Source of the DNA: Curtobacterium sp. PhB115
Lineage (GTDB): Bacteria > Actinomycetota > Actinomycetes > Actinomycetales > Microbacteriaceae
Direction: 5' to 3'
Length of the DNA: 64,000 bases
Assembly: GCF_003752025.1 (NCBI RefSeq)
Contig: NZ_RJKR01000008.1
Location: 124,001 to 188,000 of the forward strand
Program-made: the position numbers and the translations under genes
The notes under the pieces: model-generated
The model's input: only the letters and a program-made list of their open reading frames with translations
Databases searched by the model: none
What the model was told of the DNA's origin: nothing
Shown here: in pieces, positions 16,584-25,054 of the stretch
Numbering within the stretch: the first letter of the stretch is position 1
Layout: every line of letters begins with the position of its first letter

Positions 16584-16625
16584 TTCCGACGATCCACGAG
16601 TCGTTCGTCTCGTGGTTCGTCGGAA
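16584..16625 (+). terminator. Hairpin terminator after proP
   Basis: Arms TTCCGACGATCCACGAG (16584-16600) and CTCGTGGTTCGTCGGAA (16609-16625) pair at 16 of 17 positions around an 8-nt loop. No U-tract, as usual at this GC content. Confidence 0.65.
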
Positions 16626-16679
16626 AGCGCGTGCGGCGTCGCCCCCCCCGAGCGGCGGGGCGACGTCGGCGGCGTTCCG

Positions 16680-16685
16680 TAGGGT
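16680..16685 (+). promoter_or_regulatory. Leaderless -10 element of histidine phosphatase gene
   Basis: TAGGGT ends 6 nt before the ATG at 16692. Confidence 0.5.
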
Positions 16686-16691
16686 GGATCC

Positions 16692-17348
16692 ATGCGACTG
16701 CTGCTCATCCGCCACGGCCAGACCCCCGCGAACGTGAACGGTGTCCTCGACGCCGAAGTGCCCGGGCCCGGCCTGACGGACCTCGGCCAGCAGCAGGCGG
16801 ATGCGCTGCCCGCGGCGCTCGCCGATCGTGGGATCGAGCGCCTCTTCGTCTCGACGATGGTCCGGACGCAGATCACCGCGGCGCCCCTCGCGGCCTCGCT
16901 CGGCCTCGAGCCGGTGGCGCTGCCCGGCCTCCGCGAGATCGAGGCGGGCGACACGCAGGGCAAGAGCGACAAGGTCTCCGTGCAGACCTACATCTCGACC
17001 GTGCACGGCTGGTCGGGCGGCGACCGCACGACCCGGATGCCGGGCGGCGAGAGCGGCACCGAGTTCTTCGAGCGCTACGACGACGCCGTGCGGCAGATCG
17101 TTGCGTCGGGGGTCGAGGTCGCCGCGGCGTTCAGCCACGGCGCGGCGATCCGGACCTGGGCGAGCGCGGCGTCCCGCAACACGCCGGACCACTTCGGCAC
17201 GCAGCGGAACCTCGAGAACACCGGCATCGTCGAGGTCGAGGGGTCCTTCGAGGACGGCTGGCGCCTCGTCGACTGGGAGGGCGAGCCCGTCGGCGGCGAG
17301 CAGCTCATCGACCGCACGGCGCAGGACCCGACCGGCGAACGGTTCTGA
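16692..17348 (+). CDS. Histidine phosphatase (phosphoglycerate mutase-like) family protein
   Basis: Cofactor-independent histidine phosphatase fold, 218 residues. The phospho-acceptor motif is LIRHGQTPANV (His about 8), with RTQITAAPLA, an acid pair LREIEAGDTQG, and the second catalytic histidine in FSHGAAIR (about 157). The lack of long insertions points to a broad phosphatase rather than a glycolytic mutase. Probably transcribed alone as a leaderless message, it ends 27 bp before repeat C2, which separates it from convergent glpD. Confidence 0.88.
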   Translation: MRLLLIRHGQTPANVNGVLDAEVPGPGLTDLGQQQADALPAALADRGIERLFVSTMVRTQITAAPLAASLGLEPVALPGLREIEAGDTQGKSDKVSVQTYISTVHGWSGGDRTTRMPGGESGTEFFERYDDAVRQIVASGVEVAAAFSHGAAIRTWASAASRNTPDHFGTQRNLENTGIVEVEGSFEDGWRLVDWEGEPVGGEQLIDRTAQDPTGERF

Positions 17349-17374
17349 CACGCGGTCGCGAACGCGACCGACGA

Positions 17375-17420
17375 ACGGACGGGAGGCACGGTGCCAGCTG
17401 GCACCGTGCCTCCCGTCCGT
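17375..17420. repeat. Palindromic repeat, family C, copy 2 (perfect 46 bp)
   Basis: A perfect 23+23 bp palindrome, outer arms ACGGACGGGAGGC and inner core CACGGTGCCAG, between convergent genes. The right-hand tail CCTCCCGTCCG-N6-GGTC continues with GCGTC, exactly as in copy 1, so conservation extends beyond the hairpin. Confidence 0.9.
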
Positions 17421-17436
17421 CCCGTGGTCGCGTCGA

Positions 17437-19188
17437 CTACGCGAGCTGCGACGCCGACGCCGACGCCGACGCCGTTGCGGACGTCAGCGGCACGATCACG
17501 CCGTGCGACTCACGCAGGACGTCGAGGGTGCGCTGGACCTCGTCCGCACGCTCCTCGGGCGTCCAGCCGAGCGTCTCGGCGAGCACGTCGGCCAGCTCGT
17601 CGAGCAGGTCGATCGTCACGCCACCGACGAACGCGAGGTTCGTGCGGCGCAGCACCACGTCGACCAGGTGCACGGCCTGCTCGTGGCGGGCGAAGTACGC
17701 GACCTCGGCGCGGGTGAGCGACGGGTCCGACTCGAGCGGCTCGACGGGGCCGTCGGTGAGGACGTCCACGACCTCGGCGGCACGGGTGCCGTAGCGCTCG
17801 AGCAGCCCCTCGACGAGCGAGGCGTCGAGGCCGTCGCGGTGCGACTTGATCCAGAGAGCGCGCTGGGCGTCCGTGGTCGGGTACTCCTTGCCGCCGCCGA
17901 TCGCCATACCGGTGGTGTCGACCTTGCGCTCGATGCCGAGCTTGGTCGTCGCCTCGGTGGAGAGGTGCGCGGCGAGGGCACGGAACGTCGTCCACTTGCC
18001 ACCGACGAGCGACAGCACGGTCGAGTCCGGCAGCCCGGCGATCTGGGTGTCCACGATCCGGTAGTCACGGGACACGAAGCCGGGGGCGGTGTCCTCGTGG
18101 CGGGGGAGCGGACGGATGCCGGAGTAGCTGTAGACGATGTGGTCGCGGGTGACCTCGATCTGCGGGAAGACGTGCTTCACGAGCCCGAAGAAGTAGTCGA
18201 TCTCCTCGTCGGTGGTGGTCACCGGCTTCGACGGGTCGGCGTCGATGTCGGTCGTGCCGATGAGGACACGGCCCTTGAGCGGGTAGATGAGGACGATGCG
18301 GCCGTCGTCGTTCTCGAAGAACAGCTCGCGGCCCTTGGTGGCCTCGAGCAGCTCGTCGTTGTGGACGACGATGTGCGAGCCCTTCGTGCCGCCCATGAAC
18401 TTCGTCTCGCCGCCGAAGGCCTCGTTCGTCAGGTCGGTCCAGGGGCCGGACGCGTTGATCACGACGTCGGCCGTGAAGACGAACTCGTCGCCGGTCTCGC
18501 GGTCACGGAGCAGGACGCCGCCGTCGCGGGTGCCGGCTGCCTCGACGTAGTTGACTGCGCGTGCCTTGTCGGCTCCCGCGGCCAGGCCGTCCTTGAGGAC
18601 GTCGAGGGCCAGACGCTCGGGCTCGTGCACGCTCGCGTCGTAGTAGGTGCCCGTGTACTTCAGGTCCTTGTTGAGGGCCGGCATGTCCTCGAGCGCGGCC
18701 TTCTTGGTGCGGAAGACGTGCTTCGGGACGGAGCCGCCGTCGCGCGAGAAGGAGTCGTAGATCGTCATGCCGATCTTGATGAGCATCGCGCCGCGCTCCT
18801 TGGTGGAGCGCTGCTTGTGCGTGAGCATGCGCAGCGGGGCGTTCATGATGCCGGAGAACGTCGAGAAGATCGGCATGGTCGTCTGCAGCGGCTTGACGTA
18901 GTGCGGGGCGATGCGGATCAGGCCGTTGCGCTCCTGCACGCTCTCGCGCACCAGGCGGAACTCGCCGTTCTCCAGGTAGCGGATGCCGCCGTGGATCATG
19001 TGGCTCGACGCGGCCGACGCACCGGAGGCGTAGTCGCCGCGTTCGACGAGCGCGACGTCGACGCCCTGCAGCGCGAGGTCGCGGAACGTGGCGATGCCGT
19101 TGATGCCGCCGCCGACGACGAGGACCTGCGCGTTCGGGCGCTCGGTGAGGGCGGTCACCGTGTTCCGGGGCTGTGTCTTCTTCGACAT
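17437..19188 (-). CDS. glpD: Aerobic glycerol-3-phosphate dehydrogenase
   Basis: FAD-dependent, membrane-associated oxidation of glycerol 3-phosphate to dihydroxyacetone phosphate; 583 residues. The FAD fold is VLVVGGGINGIATFRDLAL (about 21-39), then SGASAASSHMIHGGIRYLE, GPWTDLTNEA and IGTTDIDADP, with the C-terminal DAO_C domain. The protein ends in a simple SATASASASASQLA tail from GACGCC-type iteration just before the stop. The ATG at 19188 follows GGAAG. Two identical-form palindromic operators lie in the divergent gap to a SorC-family regulator, so glycerol-phosphate-responsive control is likely. Confidence 0.95.
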   Translation of the reverse strand: MSKKTQPRNTVTALTERPNAQVLVVGGGINGIATFRDLALQGVDVALVERGDYASGASAASSHMIHGGIRYLENGEFRLVRESVQERNGLIRIAPHYVKPLQTTMPIFSTFSGIMNAPLRMLTHKQRSTKERGAMLIKIGMTIYDSFSRDGGSVPKHVFRTKKAALEDMPALNKDLKYTGTYYDASVHEPERLALDVLKDGLAAGADKARAVNYVEAAGTRDGGVLLRDRETGDEFVFTADVVINASGPWTDLTNEAFGGETKFMGGTKGSHIVVHNDELLEATKGRELFFENDDGRIVLIYPLKGRVLIGTTDIDADPSKPVTTTDEEIDYFFGLVKHVFPQIEVTRDHIVYSYSGIRPLPRHEDTAPGFVSRDYRIVDTQIAGLPDSTVLSLVGGKWTTFRALAAHLSTEATTKLGIERKVDTTGMAIGGGKEYPTTDAQRALWIKSHRDGLDASLVEGLLERYGTRAAEVVDVLTDGPVEPLESDPSLTRAEVAYFARHEQAVHLVDVVLRRTNLAFVGGVTIDLLDELADVLAETLGWTPEERADEVQRTLDVLRESHGVIVPLTSATASASASASQLA

Positions 19189-19263
19189 GGTTCGTCGCTT
19201 CCTTCGTCTGTTCGTGGGTCGACAACGATCGTGCGCCTTCGGTGAGAGGCCGGGCAACTCGCG

Positions 19264-19277
19264 TGCACGAACGTGCA
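19264..19277. promoter_or_regulatory. Palindromic operator 1 between glpD and SorC-type gene
   Basis: TGCACGAACGTGCA, a perfect inverted repeat (TGCACG-2-CGTGCA). The same form recurs at 19339-19352, 75 bp centre to centre, about seven helical turns. Confidence 0.6.
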
Positions 19278-19338
19278 GCACACGTGTCGCACGGCGCGAT
19301 CCGGCGGCCAGGAGGCGCGACAGGGGTTGCAGAGGCCC

Positions 19339-19352
19339 TGCACGTCCGTGCA
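19339..19352. promoter_or_regulatory. Palindromic operator 2 between glpD and SorC-type gene
   Basis: TGCACGTCCGTGCA, the second TGCACG-2-CGTGCA site, 28 bp before the regulator ATG and so well placed for autoregulation. Confidence 0.6.
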
Positions 19353-19379
19353 TGGTTGCGTTCGACAGATCGGAGCACC

Positions 19380-20342
19380 ATGAGCGATGCGGCTCAGCCC
19401 ATGCGGACGCAGCAGGCGCTGCGCGCCGCACACCTGTACTACCTGCAGGACCTGACGATGGACGCCATCGCCGATGAACTCGCGACGTCGCGCTCCTCGG
19501 TGTCCCGCCTGCTGAAGTACGCCAGGGACACCGGACTCGTCGACATCCAGATCCGCTCGCCCCTCGACCAGGCCGCCGCACTGAGCCGCTCGATCCGGTC
19601 GCGGTTCGGGGTGCACGCGCACGTCGTCCCGGTGCCGGACCACACGAGCGACGTCGACCGGCTCGAACGGGTCGCCCTGTCCGCCGCACGCATCCTGACG
19701 CAGTACGTCGAGTCGAACATGGTGATCGGGATCTCGTGGGGCTCGACGGTGAGCGCGGTCAGCCGGTACCTCGTGCCGAAGACCACGCACGGCTCGACGA
19801 TCGTGCAGATCAACGGCGCCGCGAACACCCGGACCACGGGCATCGTCTACGCCTCCGAGATCCTGCGCCGGTTCGGCGAGGCGTACGGCGCGTTCGTGCA
19901 GCAGTTCCCGGTGCCGGCGTTCTTCGACGACCCCGCGACGAAGGAGGCACTGTTCCGGGAGCGTTCGATCCGCCGTGTGCTCGACCTGCACGAGCGGATG
20001 GACCTGGTCGTGTTCGGTGTCGGCGCCCCGCAGGCCCCGGTGCCGTCGCACGTGTACTCCGGCGGCTACCTCGACCCCGAGGACCGCGACGAGCTCACGG
20101 AGGCAGGGGTCGTCGGCGACGTCTCGACCGTCTTCTACCGGGCCGACGGGTCGTGGAAGGACATCGGGGTGAACGCCCGGGCCGGCGCACCCGACCTCGA
20201 CACGATCAAGCGCGCGCCGCGTCGGGTCTGCGTCGTCGCCGGGCGCTCGAAGGCGGCTTCGCTGCGGGGCGCGCTCGCCGCCGGGTTGATCACCGACCTG
20301 ATCCTGGACGAGAGCGTCGGGCAGGCGATCCTGCAGCCCTGA
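19380..20342 (+). CDS. SorC-family regulator of glycerol/sugar-phosphate metabolism
   Basis: Regulator of 320 residues. The N-terminal HTH (MDAIADELATSRSSVSRLL, about residues 25-43) is followed by the SorC effector domain (VIGISWGSTVSAVSRYL, VQINGAANT, LVVFGVGAPQAP, RVCVVAGRSKAASLRGAL). Divergent from glpD with two TGCACG-2-CGTGCA palindromes in between, which suggests it binds there and responds to a glycerol-derived phosphate; that link is inferred. The ATG at 19380 is chosen because CGGAG precedes it and it gives normal family length. Confidence 0.88.
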   Translation: MSDAAQPMRTQQALRAAHLYYLQDLTMDAIADELATSRSSVSRLLKYARDTGLVDIQIRSPLDQAAALSRSIRSRFGVHAHVVPVPDHTSDVDRLERVALSAARILTQYVESNMVIGISWGSTVSAVSRYLVPKTTHGSTIVQINGAANTRTTGIVYASEILRRFGEAYGAFVQQFPVPAFFDDPATKEALFRERSIRRVLDLHERMDLVVFGVGAPQAPVPSHVYSGGYLDPEDRDELTEAGVVGDVSTVFYRADGSWKDIGVNARAGAPDLDTIKRAPRRVCVVAGRSKAASLRGALAAGLITDLILDESVGQAILQP

Positions 20343-20377
20343 GTCAGCATGTGACCCACTTTGTCGGTGGCCGCGCG

Positions 20378-20383
20378 TAGGTT
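20378..20383 (+). promoter_or_regulatory. Leaderless -10 element of AraC-type gene
   Basis: TAGGTT ends 7 nt before the ATG at 20391. Confidence 0.45.
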
Positions 20384-20390
20384 CTGGTGC

Positions 20391-21350
20391 ATGGTGCTCT
20401 CGATCGACCAACCCGCCACCCGGTACTCCCGGCGGCTCGTCGGTACCGATGTCGATCAGGCCCTGACCTTCTTCGGCGGCGACTACGACTTCAGGTCCCC
20501 GAAGGTGCGACGGACCCGCCCGCGAGCCCACTGGGACTTCGCCGGCGTCGGTGACGAGCGGATGTCACTGCGGTCCTCACGGTTCCTCGTCGATCTCCGG
20601 ACGGACAGCCGGACCGACGGCGAGTTCGTCATCGCCTGGACCCGGAGCGGTTCGAGCACCCTGCACCACGCCGGCGACGACCACGCGCTCGAGGTCGGCG
20701 TGCCCGTCGTGCTGCCGTTCGCCGAGGCGTTCGAGCTGCACCACCACGACATCGGCATGAACATCGTGCAGCTCGACAGCGGCTTCGTCCGGTCGGTCAT
20801 CGGCGAGGACGACTTCACGTTCGACCCGCTGCGGCGCCCGACGGCCGAGGGGCTGCGGACCTGGCAGTCGGTGGTGCGTCGGCACTCGTCGACCTGGCTC
20901 GACGTCGAGCACCAGCTCGGTCCCGCGGCACAGCGGACCATCGCGGAGGACTTCGCGACCGCGGCGCTCGCGGCCTTCCCGCGCCGCAGCCGCTTGGGCG
21001 CGACGATCTCCGGCACGGGGCCGGAGCACGACCGGCTCCGTCGGGCGTTGGAGTTCGTGCACGAGCACGCCCGGCAACCGATCGGGACGCCGGAGATCGC
21101 CGCAGCCGCCGGGCTCAGCCCGCGTGGCCTGCAGCAGTCCCTCCGTCGGCACCTCGACCAGACCCCGGGGGAACTCCTGCGCAGCGTCCGCCTCGACGGC
21201 GCCCGAGACGACCTGCTCGGGAACGACCGTGACGAGACCTCGGTCGCCGACGTCGCACGGGCGTGGGGGTTCGGGCACCTCGGCCGGTTCTCGGCGACCT
21301 ACCGTGCGCGCTTCGGCGAGCTGCCGAGCGAGTCGCTCCGCGCGCGCTGA
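20391..21350 (+). CDS. AraC-family transcriptional regulator
   Basis: Regulator of 319 residues. The N-terminal 200 residues resemble the AraC-binding-like sensor domain (FLVDLRTDSRTDGEFVIAW, VGVPVVLPFAEAFELHHHD); the C-terminal HTH pair is IGTPEIAAAAGLSPRGLQQS and SVADVARAWGFGHLGRFSAT. The TAGGTT hexamer before the ATG at 20391 supports this start over one 30 bp upstream. No obvious target; it sits between the SorC regulator and a GlcD-like oxidase on the same strand. Confidence 0.88.
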   Translation: MVLSIDQPATRYSRRLVGTDVDQALTFFGGDYDFRSPKVRRTRPRAHWDFAGVGDERMSLRSSRFLVDLRTDSRTDGEFVIAWTRSGSSTLHHAGDDHALEVGVPVVLPFAEAFELHHHDIGMNIVQLDSGFVRSVIGEDDFTFDPLRRPTAEGLRTWQSVVRRHSSTWLDVEHQLGPAAQRTIAEDFATAALAAFPRRSRLGATISGTGPEHDRLRRALEFVHEHARQPIGTPEIAAAAGLSPRGLQQSLRRHLDQTPGELLRSVRLDGARDDLLGNDRDETSVADVARAWGFGHLGRFSATYRARFGELPSESLRAR

Positions 21351-21389
21351 CCCCGACCGCTCCGTGCTGACGCCGACCGCGCCGGTCGG

Positions 21390-21395
21390 TAGCGT
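21390..21395 (+). promoter_or_regulatory. Leaderless -10 element of GlcD-like gene
   Basis: TAGCGT ends 6 nt before the ATG at 21402. Confidence 0.5.
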
Positions 21396-21401
21396 GACGG
21401 C

Positions 21402-22790
21402 ATGGACACCGTCGTCACCGCGCTCCGCTCCGCACTGGAGGACCCCGAGGGCGACGTCGTCCTGACCGACCCGGACGTGCTCGACGCCGCCCGGACCGAC
21501 AAGTCCGGCTGGGTCGCACCCGGCGTGCCCGTCGCAGTGGTCGAGGCCCGTACCGTCGCGCACGTGCAGGCGACCCTCCGGACGTGTTCGGCGCTCGGCG
21601 TCCCCGTCGTGCCGCGGGGTGCCGGCACCGGGCTCGCGGGCGGCGCGAACGGCACCGACGGCACCGTCGTGCTGCGGGTCGCACGGATGGACCGCATCCT
21701 CGAGGTCTCCGTCGCGGACGAGCTCGCCGTAGTCGAGCCGGGGGTCCTGAACGGTGCGCTGAACGCCGTGGTCGCGGAGCACGGGCTGCGCTTCGCGCCG
21801 GACCCGGCGAGCGCGGCCATCGCCAGCATCGGCGGGAACATCGCCACCAACGCCGGCGGCCTGCGCTGCGTGAAGTACGGCGTGACCCGCGAAGCCGTGC
21901 TCGGACTCGACGTCGTGCTGGCCGACGGACGGCTCGTCTCCACCGGGCACCGCACCGTGAAGGGCGTGACCGGACTCGACCTGACGGCGTTGCTCGTCGG
22001 CTCCGAGGGCACGCTCGGGGTCATCGTCGGGGCGACCGTCCGGCTGGTCCCGGTGCCCGCCGCGGACCCCTCGACGCTCGGTGCCGTCTACCCGACCGTG
22101 CAGCAGGCCGCGGCGGCTGCCGCTGCCGTCGTCGCCGGTGCGGCCCGCCCCGCCACGGTCGAGCTCCTCGACGCCCTGGCGCTGGAGGGGATCGCGGCGT
22201 ACCTCGGACCGGCGGTGATCGCCGAGACGGTCGGGTCGACGAGCGGCGGCTCGGTGTTCCTCCTCGTGGAGTTCGACGGCCCGGGCGCAGCCGAGGCGGC
22301 GCTGGGAGCCGTGCCGCGCCTCCAGGCCGAGGGCGGAACCGTGCACCTGGCCGCGTCGGCGGCGGAACGCGAGCGCCTGCTGACGATCCGCCGCTCCTTC
22401 CACGCCGCGATGGAGGCCAGGGGGCGGGTGCTCATCGAGGACGTCGCCGTGCCGCGAAGCCGGCTCGCGGAGATGTTCGCCCAGGTCGAGGCGATCGGCC
22501 GACGGTACGACGTCGCGATCCCGACCGTGGCGCACGCCGGCGACGGGAACCTGCACCCGAACTTCGTCTTCGACGGCGACGAGGTGCCGCAGCACGTCTG
22601 GGATGCCGCCGACGCGGTGTTCCGGGCGGCGATCGAGCTCGGCGGGACCCTGACCGGGGAGCACGGGGTGGGGATCCTGAAGCGACGGTGGATCGGCGAC
22701 GAGCTCGGCGACGACGTCCTCGAGCTCCAGCGCGGGATCCGGCGGGTGTTCGACCCGGCCGGGATCCTCAACCCAGGCAAGGTCTTCTGA
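21402..22790 (+). CDS. FAD-linked oxidase, GlcD/D-lactate dehydrogenase type
   Basis: Flavoprotein oxidising a 2-hydroxy acid such as glycolate or D-lactate, 462 residues. The VAO-type FAD-binding domain contains PRGAGTGLAGGA (about 67-78), GGNIATNAGGLRCVKYGV and GSEGTLGVI. The C-terminal FAD-oxidase domain has the metal/substrate motifs HAGDGNLHPNF and GEHGVGILKRRW and ends NPGKVF. No separate Fe-S partner gene is nearby, which favours a GlcD-like D-lactate or glycolate dehydrogenase acting alone. Confidence 0.9.
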   Translation: MDTVVTALRSALEDPEGDVVLTDPDVLDAARTDKSGWVAPGVPVAVVEARTVAHVQATLRTCSALGVPVVPRGAGTGLAGGANGTDGTVVLRVARMDRILEVSVADELAVVEPGVLNGALNAVVAEHGLRFAPDPASAAIASIGGNIATNAGGLRCVKYGVTREAVLGLDVVLADGRLVSTGHRTVKGVTGLDLTALLVGSEGTLGVIVGATVRLVPVPAADPSTLGAVYPTVQQAAAAAAAVVAGAARPATVELLDALALEGIAAYLGPAVIAETVGSTSGGSVFLLVEFDGPGAAEAALGAVPRLQAEGGTVHLAASAAERERLLTIRRSFHAAMEARGRVLIEDVAVPRSRLAEMFAQVEAIGRRYDVAIPTVAHAGDGNLHPNFVFDGDEVPQHVWDAADAVFRAAIELGGTLTGEHGVGILKRRWIGDELGDDVLELQRGIRRVFDPAGILNPGKVF

Positions 22791-22915
22791 GGATCCCGCC
22801 GAATCTCGTGGCACGGATCGTGGCTCGTTCATCCGGATGTTCGGACGAAACACCGTGGCAACGAATCCGGCGCTGAATGGTGTGGACGGCTGCACCACCC
22901 ACGAAGGAGTCCGCG

Positions 22916-24016
22916 ATGCGCATCGGCGTCCCCACCGAGATCAAGAACAACGAGTACCGCGTGGCGGCGACGCCGGCGGGTGTCGCCGAGCTGGCGCTGC
23001 ACGGGCACGAGGTCCTCGTACAGGCCGGAGCGGGCACCGGGTCGGCGTTCCCCGACGACGAGTACACGGCCGCCGGCGCGACGATCGTGCCCACCGCCGA
23101 GGACGTCTGGTCGCAGGCGGACCTGATCCTCAAGGTGAAGGAGCCGATCGCCGCGGAGTACCCGCTGATCCGCCCAGGGCAGGTGCTCTTCACGTACCTG
23201 CACCTCGCCGCGGACCGCGCACTGACCGATGCGCTGATCGACTCCGGTGCCACCGCGATCGCCTACGAGACCGTGCAGCTGCCGGACCGGTCGCTGCCGC
23301 TGCTCTCGCCGATGTCCGAGGTCGCCGGGCGCCTGTCCGCCCAGGTCGGCGCGTACAACCTGATGCGCACGAACGGGGGTCGTGGCCTGCTGCTCGGCGG
23401 GGTCCCCGGCACGCCGAAGGGCCGCGTCGTGGTCATCGGTGGCGGGGTCGCGGGGGAGCACGCCGCGACGATGGCGCTCGGCATGGGTGCCGACGTGACC
23501 GTGTTCGACATCAGCCTGCCGCGACTCCGTGCCCTCGACGCGCGGTTCGACGGACGCATCACCACGCTGCGGTCGTCGGCGCACGCCATCGCTTCGGAAC
23601 TCAGGGAGGCGGACCTGGTGATCGGTTCCGTGCTCATCCCAGGGGCGTCCGCACCGAAGCTCGTCACCGACGCCATGGTCGCGGACATGCGGCCCGGGTC
23701 GGTGCTCGTCGACATCGCGATCGACCAGGGCGGCTGCTTCGAGGGCTCGCACCCCACCACCCACGACGACCCCACCTTCGCGGTGCACGACACCGTGTAC
23801 TACTGCGTGGCGAACATGCCGGGAGCCGTTCCCCGCACCTCGACGATCTCGCTGACGAACGCGACGCTGCCCTACGCCGTCGCGATCGCCGACCGCGGGT
23901 GGGAGGACGCGCTGGCGGCGGACCCGGCCCTGGCGCTCGGGCTGAACGTGCACGCCGGCCAGGTCACGAACGAGGCCGTGGCGGCCGCGCACGGCCTGGT
24001 GCCGGCGGGGCGGTAG
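22916..24016 (+). CDS. ald: Alanine dehydrogenase
   Basis: NAD-dependent reversible oxidative deamination of L-alanine to pyruvate; 366 residues, standard. N-terminus [20 protein letters not shown] has the conserved substrate-binding region; [19 protein letters not shown], and the NAD fold [18 protein letters not shown] are all present, as is [27 protein letters not shown] precedes the ATG at 22916. It ends in a GGCGCGGCG-type tandem run (24016-24052) adjoining repeat B1. Confidence 0.95.
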   Translation: MRIGVPTEIKNNEYRVAATPAGVAELALHGHEVLVQAGAGTGSAFPDDEYTAAGATIVPTAEDVWSQADLILKVKEPIAAEYPLIRPGQVLFTYLHLAADRALTDALIDSGATAIAYETVQLPDRSLPLLSPMSEVAGRLSAQVGAYNLMRTNGGRGLLLGGVPGTPKGRVVVIGGGVAGEHAATMALGMGADVTVFDISLPRLRALDARFDGRITTLRSSAHAIASELREADLVIGSVLIPGASAPKLVTDAMVADMRPGSVLVDIAIDQGGCFEGSHPTTHDDPTFAVHDTVYYCVANMPGAVPRTSTISLTNATLPYAVAIADRGWEDALAADPALALGLNVHAGQVTNEAVAAAHGLVPAGR

Positions 24017-24053
24017 GCGCGGCGGGCGCGGCGGGCGCGGCAGGCGCGGCGGT

Positions 24054-24113
24054 TTTCGCGCTCAGCGACAGTTCACGCGGCGCCGGGTGCGTGAGGTGTC
24101 GCTGAGCGCGAAA
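24054..24113. repeat. Palindromic repeat, family B, copy 1
   Basis: Perfect 17-bp arms TTTCGCGCTCAGCGACA (24054-24070) and TGTCGCTGAGCGCGAAA (24097-24113) flank an inner CACGC/GCGTG stem. It lies between convergent ald and the TspO-like gene, whose last codons and stop lie within it. Copy 2 is at 47316-47375. Confidence 0.8.
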
Positions 24114-24891
24114 GTCCGCGCCGCCGAACCCGCCGCCGAACCCGCACGGCGACCGTCACCACCACGACCGCGGCGGCTGCGACCACCGCGGCGACGGCGG
24201 TCGGCACGGACACGAGCGGCCCGTCGAGCCGCGCGACCGCGACCCACGCCAGCCCCCAGGCCAGCGACGCCGCCGGAGCCAGGCGTCCACGACCCCAGAC
24301 CGCCAGGAGCACCCCGACGAGCCCGGCGACCGCTGCCACTGCCACGCCCCAGAGGTCCTGCCCGAGGCCGAACCCGCGGAAGCCGGCGGCGGTCAGCACC
24401 GCAGCGGTGTTCGCGGCCGTCGCGACGCAGACCCACCCGAGGTAGAGCCCGAAGGTGCCGTCGGTGACGATCGCCTCGACGACGCCGGAGGGCTTCGTCC
24501 GCCGCAGGATCGAGAACGTCCAGACGAGCACGGCGAGCAGGGCCACGATGATCGGTTCGCTCGCCCACAGGAACCCGAACTGCACCGACAGGATCCACGC
24601 CGCGTTGAGCAGCAGCGACAGGATCGCCGGCACCACGAGCCGTGCGTGCCGGGAGTCGTCGGCGGTGCGGAACAGCTGCCGGATCGCGTAGGCGACGAGC
24701 CCGACGTAGACGACGCTCCAGATCGAGAACGCCGGGCCATCAGGAGCGATCGCGGTCGAGGACGCCGACAGCGCCCCACCGGCTGCGTCCTGGATGGGCG
24801 TCCCGCCGGCCGCTCCCGACCCGACGAAGGCGCCGACGACCGCAGCGACGGCGCTCACCACGACGGCGATGCGCTTCCAGATCCTCTTCAT
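24073..24891 (-). CDS. TspO/MBR-like tryptophan-rich membrane protein
   Basis: Integral membrane protein of 272 residues with about eight hydrophobic segments. The stretch APDGPAFSIWSVVYVGLVAY and the spaced tryptophans (NAAWILSVQFGFLWAS, LYLGWVCVATAANTAAVL) resemble the TspO/MBR sensory family, in an extended actinobacterial form longer than the classical 160 residues. The C-terminal tail is arginine-rich and ends inside repeat B1, so its last about 14 residues are probably repeat-derived. AAAGGGGA precedes the ATG. Ligand and role unknown. Confidence 0.6.
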   Translation of the reverse strand: MKRIWKRIAVVVSAVAAVVGAFVGSGAAGGTPIQDAAGGALSASSTAIAPDGPAFSIWSVVYVGLVAYAIRQLFRTADDSRHARLVVPAILSLLLNAAWILSVQFGFLWASEPIIVALLAVLVWTFSILRRTKPSGVVEAIVTDGTFGLYLGWVCVATAANTAAVLTAAGFRGFGLGQDLWGVAVAAVAGLVGVLLAVWGRGRLAPAASLAWGLAWVAVARLDGPLVSVPTAVAAVVAAAAVVVVTVAVRVRRRVRRRGLSRSATPHAPGAA

Positions 24892-24987
24892 GACCGTCCC
24901 CTTTCGTCAGCATGCTGATGACCAGCACCGTAGGCGGGCGGTCCTGTCGGGCGCGCAGCGTGCGTTCAGCCTGTGGGGGACGGACCT

Positions 24988-25019
24988 GGAGGCCCGGGGC
25001 GGGCCCGCCACGGGCCTCC
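24988..25019. repeat. Palindromic repeat, family C, copy 3
   Basis: Arms GGAGGCCCGGGGCGGG and CCCGCCACGGGCCTCC pair at 15 of 16 positions. The left end is the CCTGGAGGC type, the right the CCTCCCGTCCG-N6-GGTC type. Unlike the other copies it lies between divergent genes, 36 bp before the corA start. Confidence 0.85.
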
Positions 25020-25042
25020 CGTCCGAAAGCCGGTCACCTGCG

Positions 25043-25048
25043 TACGGT
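25043..25048 (+). promoter_or_regulatory. Leaderless -10 element of corA
   Basis: TACGGT ends 6 nt before the GTG at 25055 and decides that start over upstream in-frame codons. Confidence 0.5.
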
Positions 25049-25054
25049 GGTCGC

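Noticed and set aside
14853..17351. An 832-codon open frame antisense to proP and the phosphatase gene
   Set aside because: Composition dominated by R/H/D/E with no recognisable domain; it mirrors two well-supported genes.
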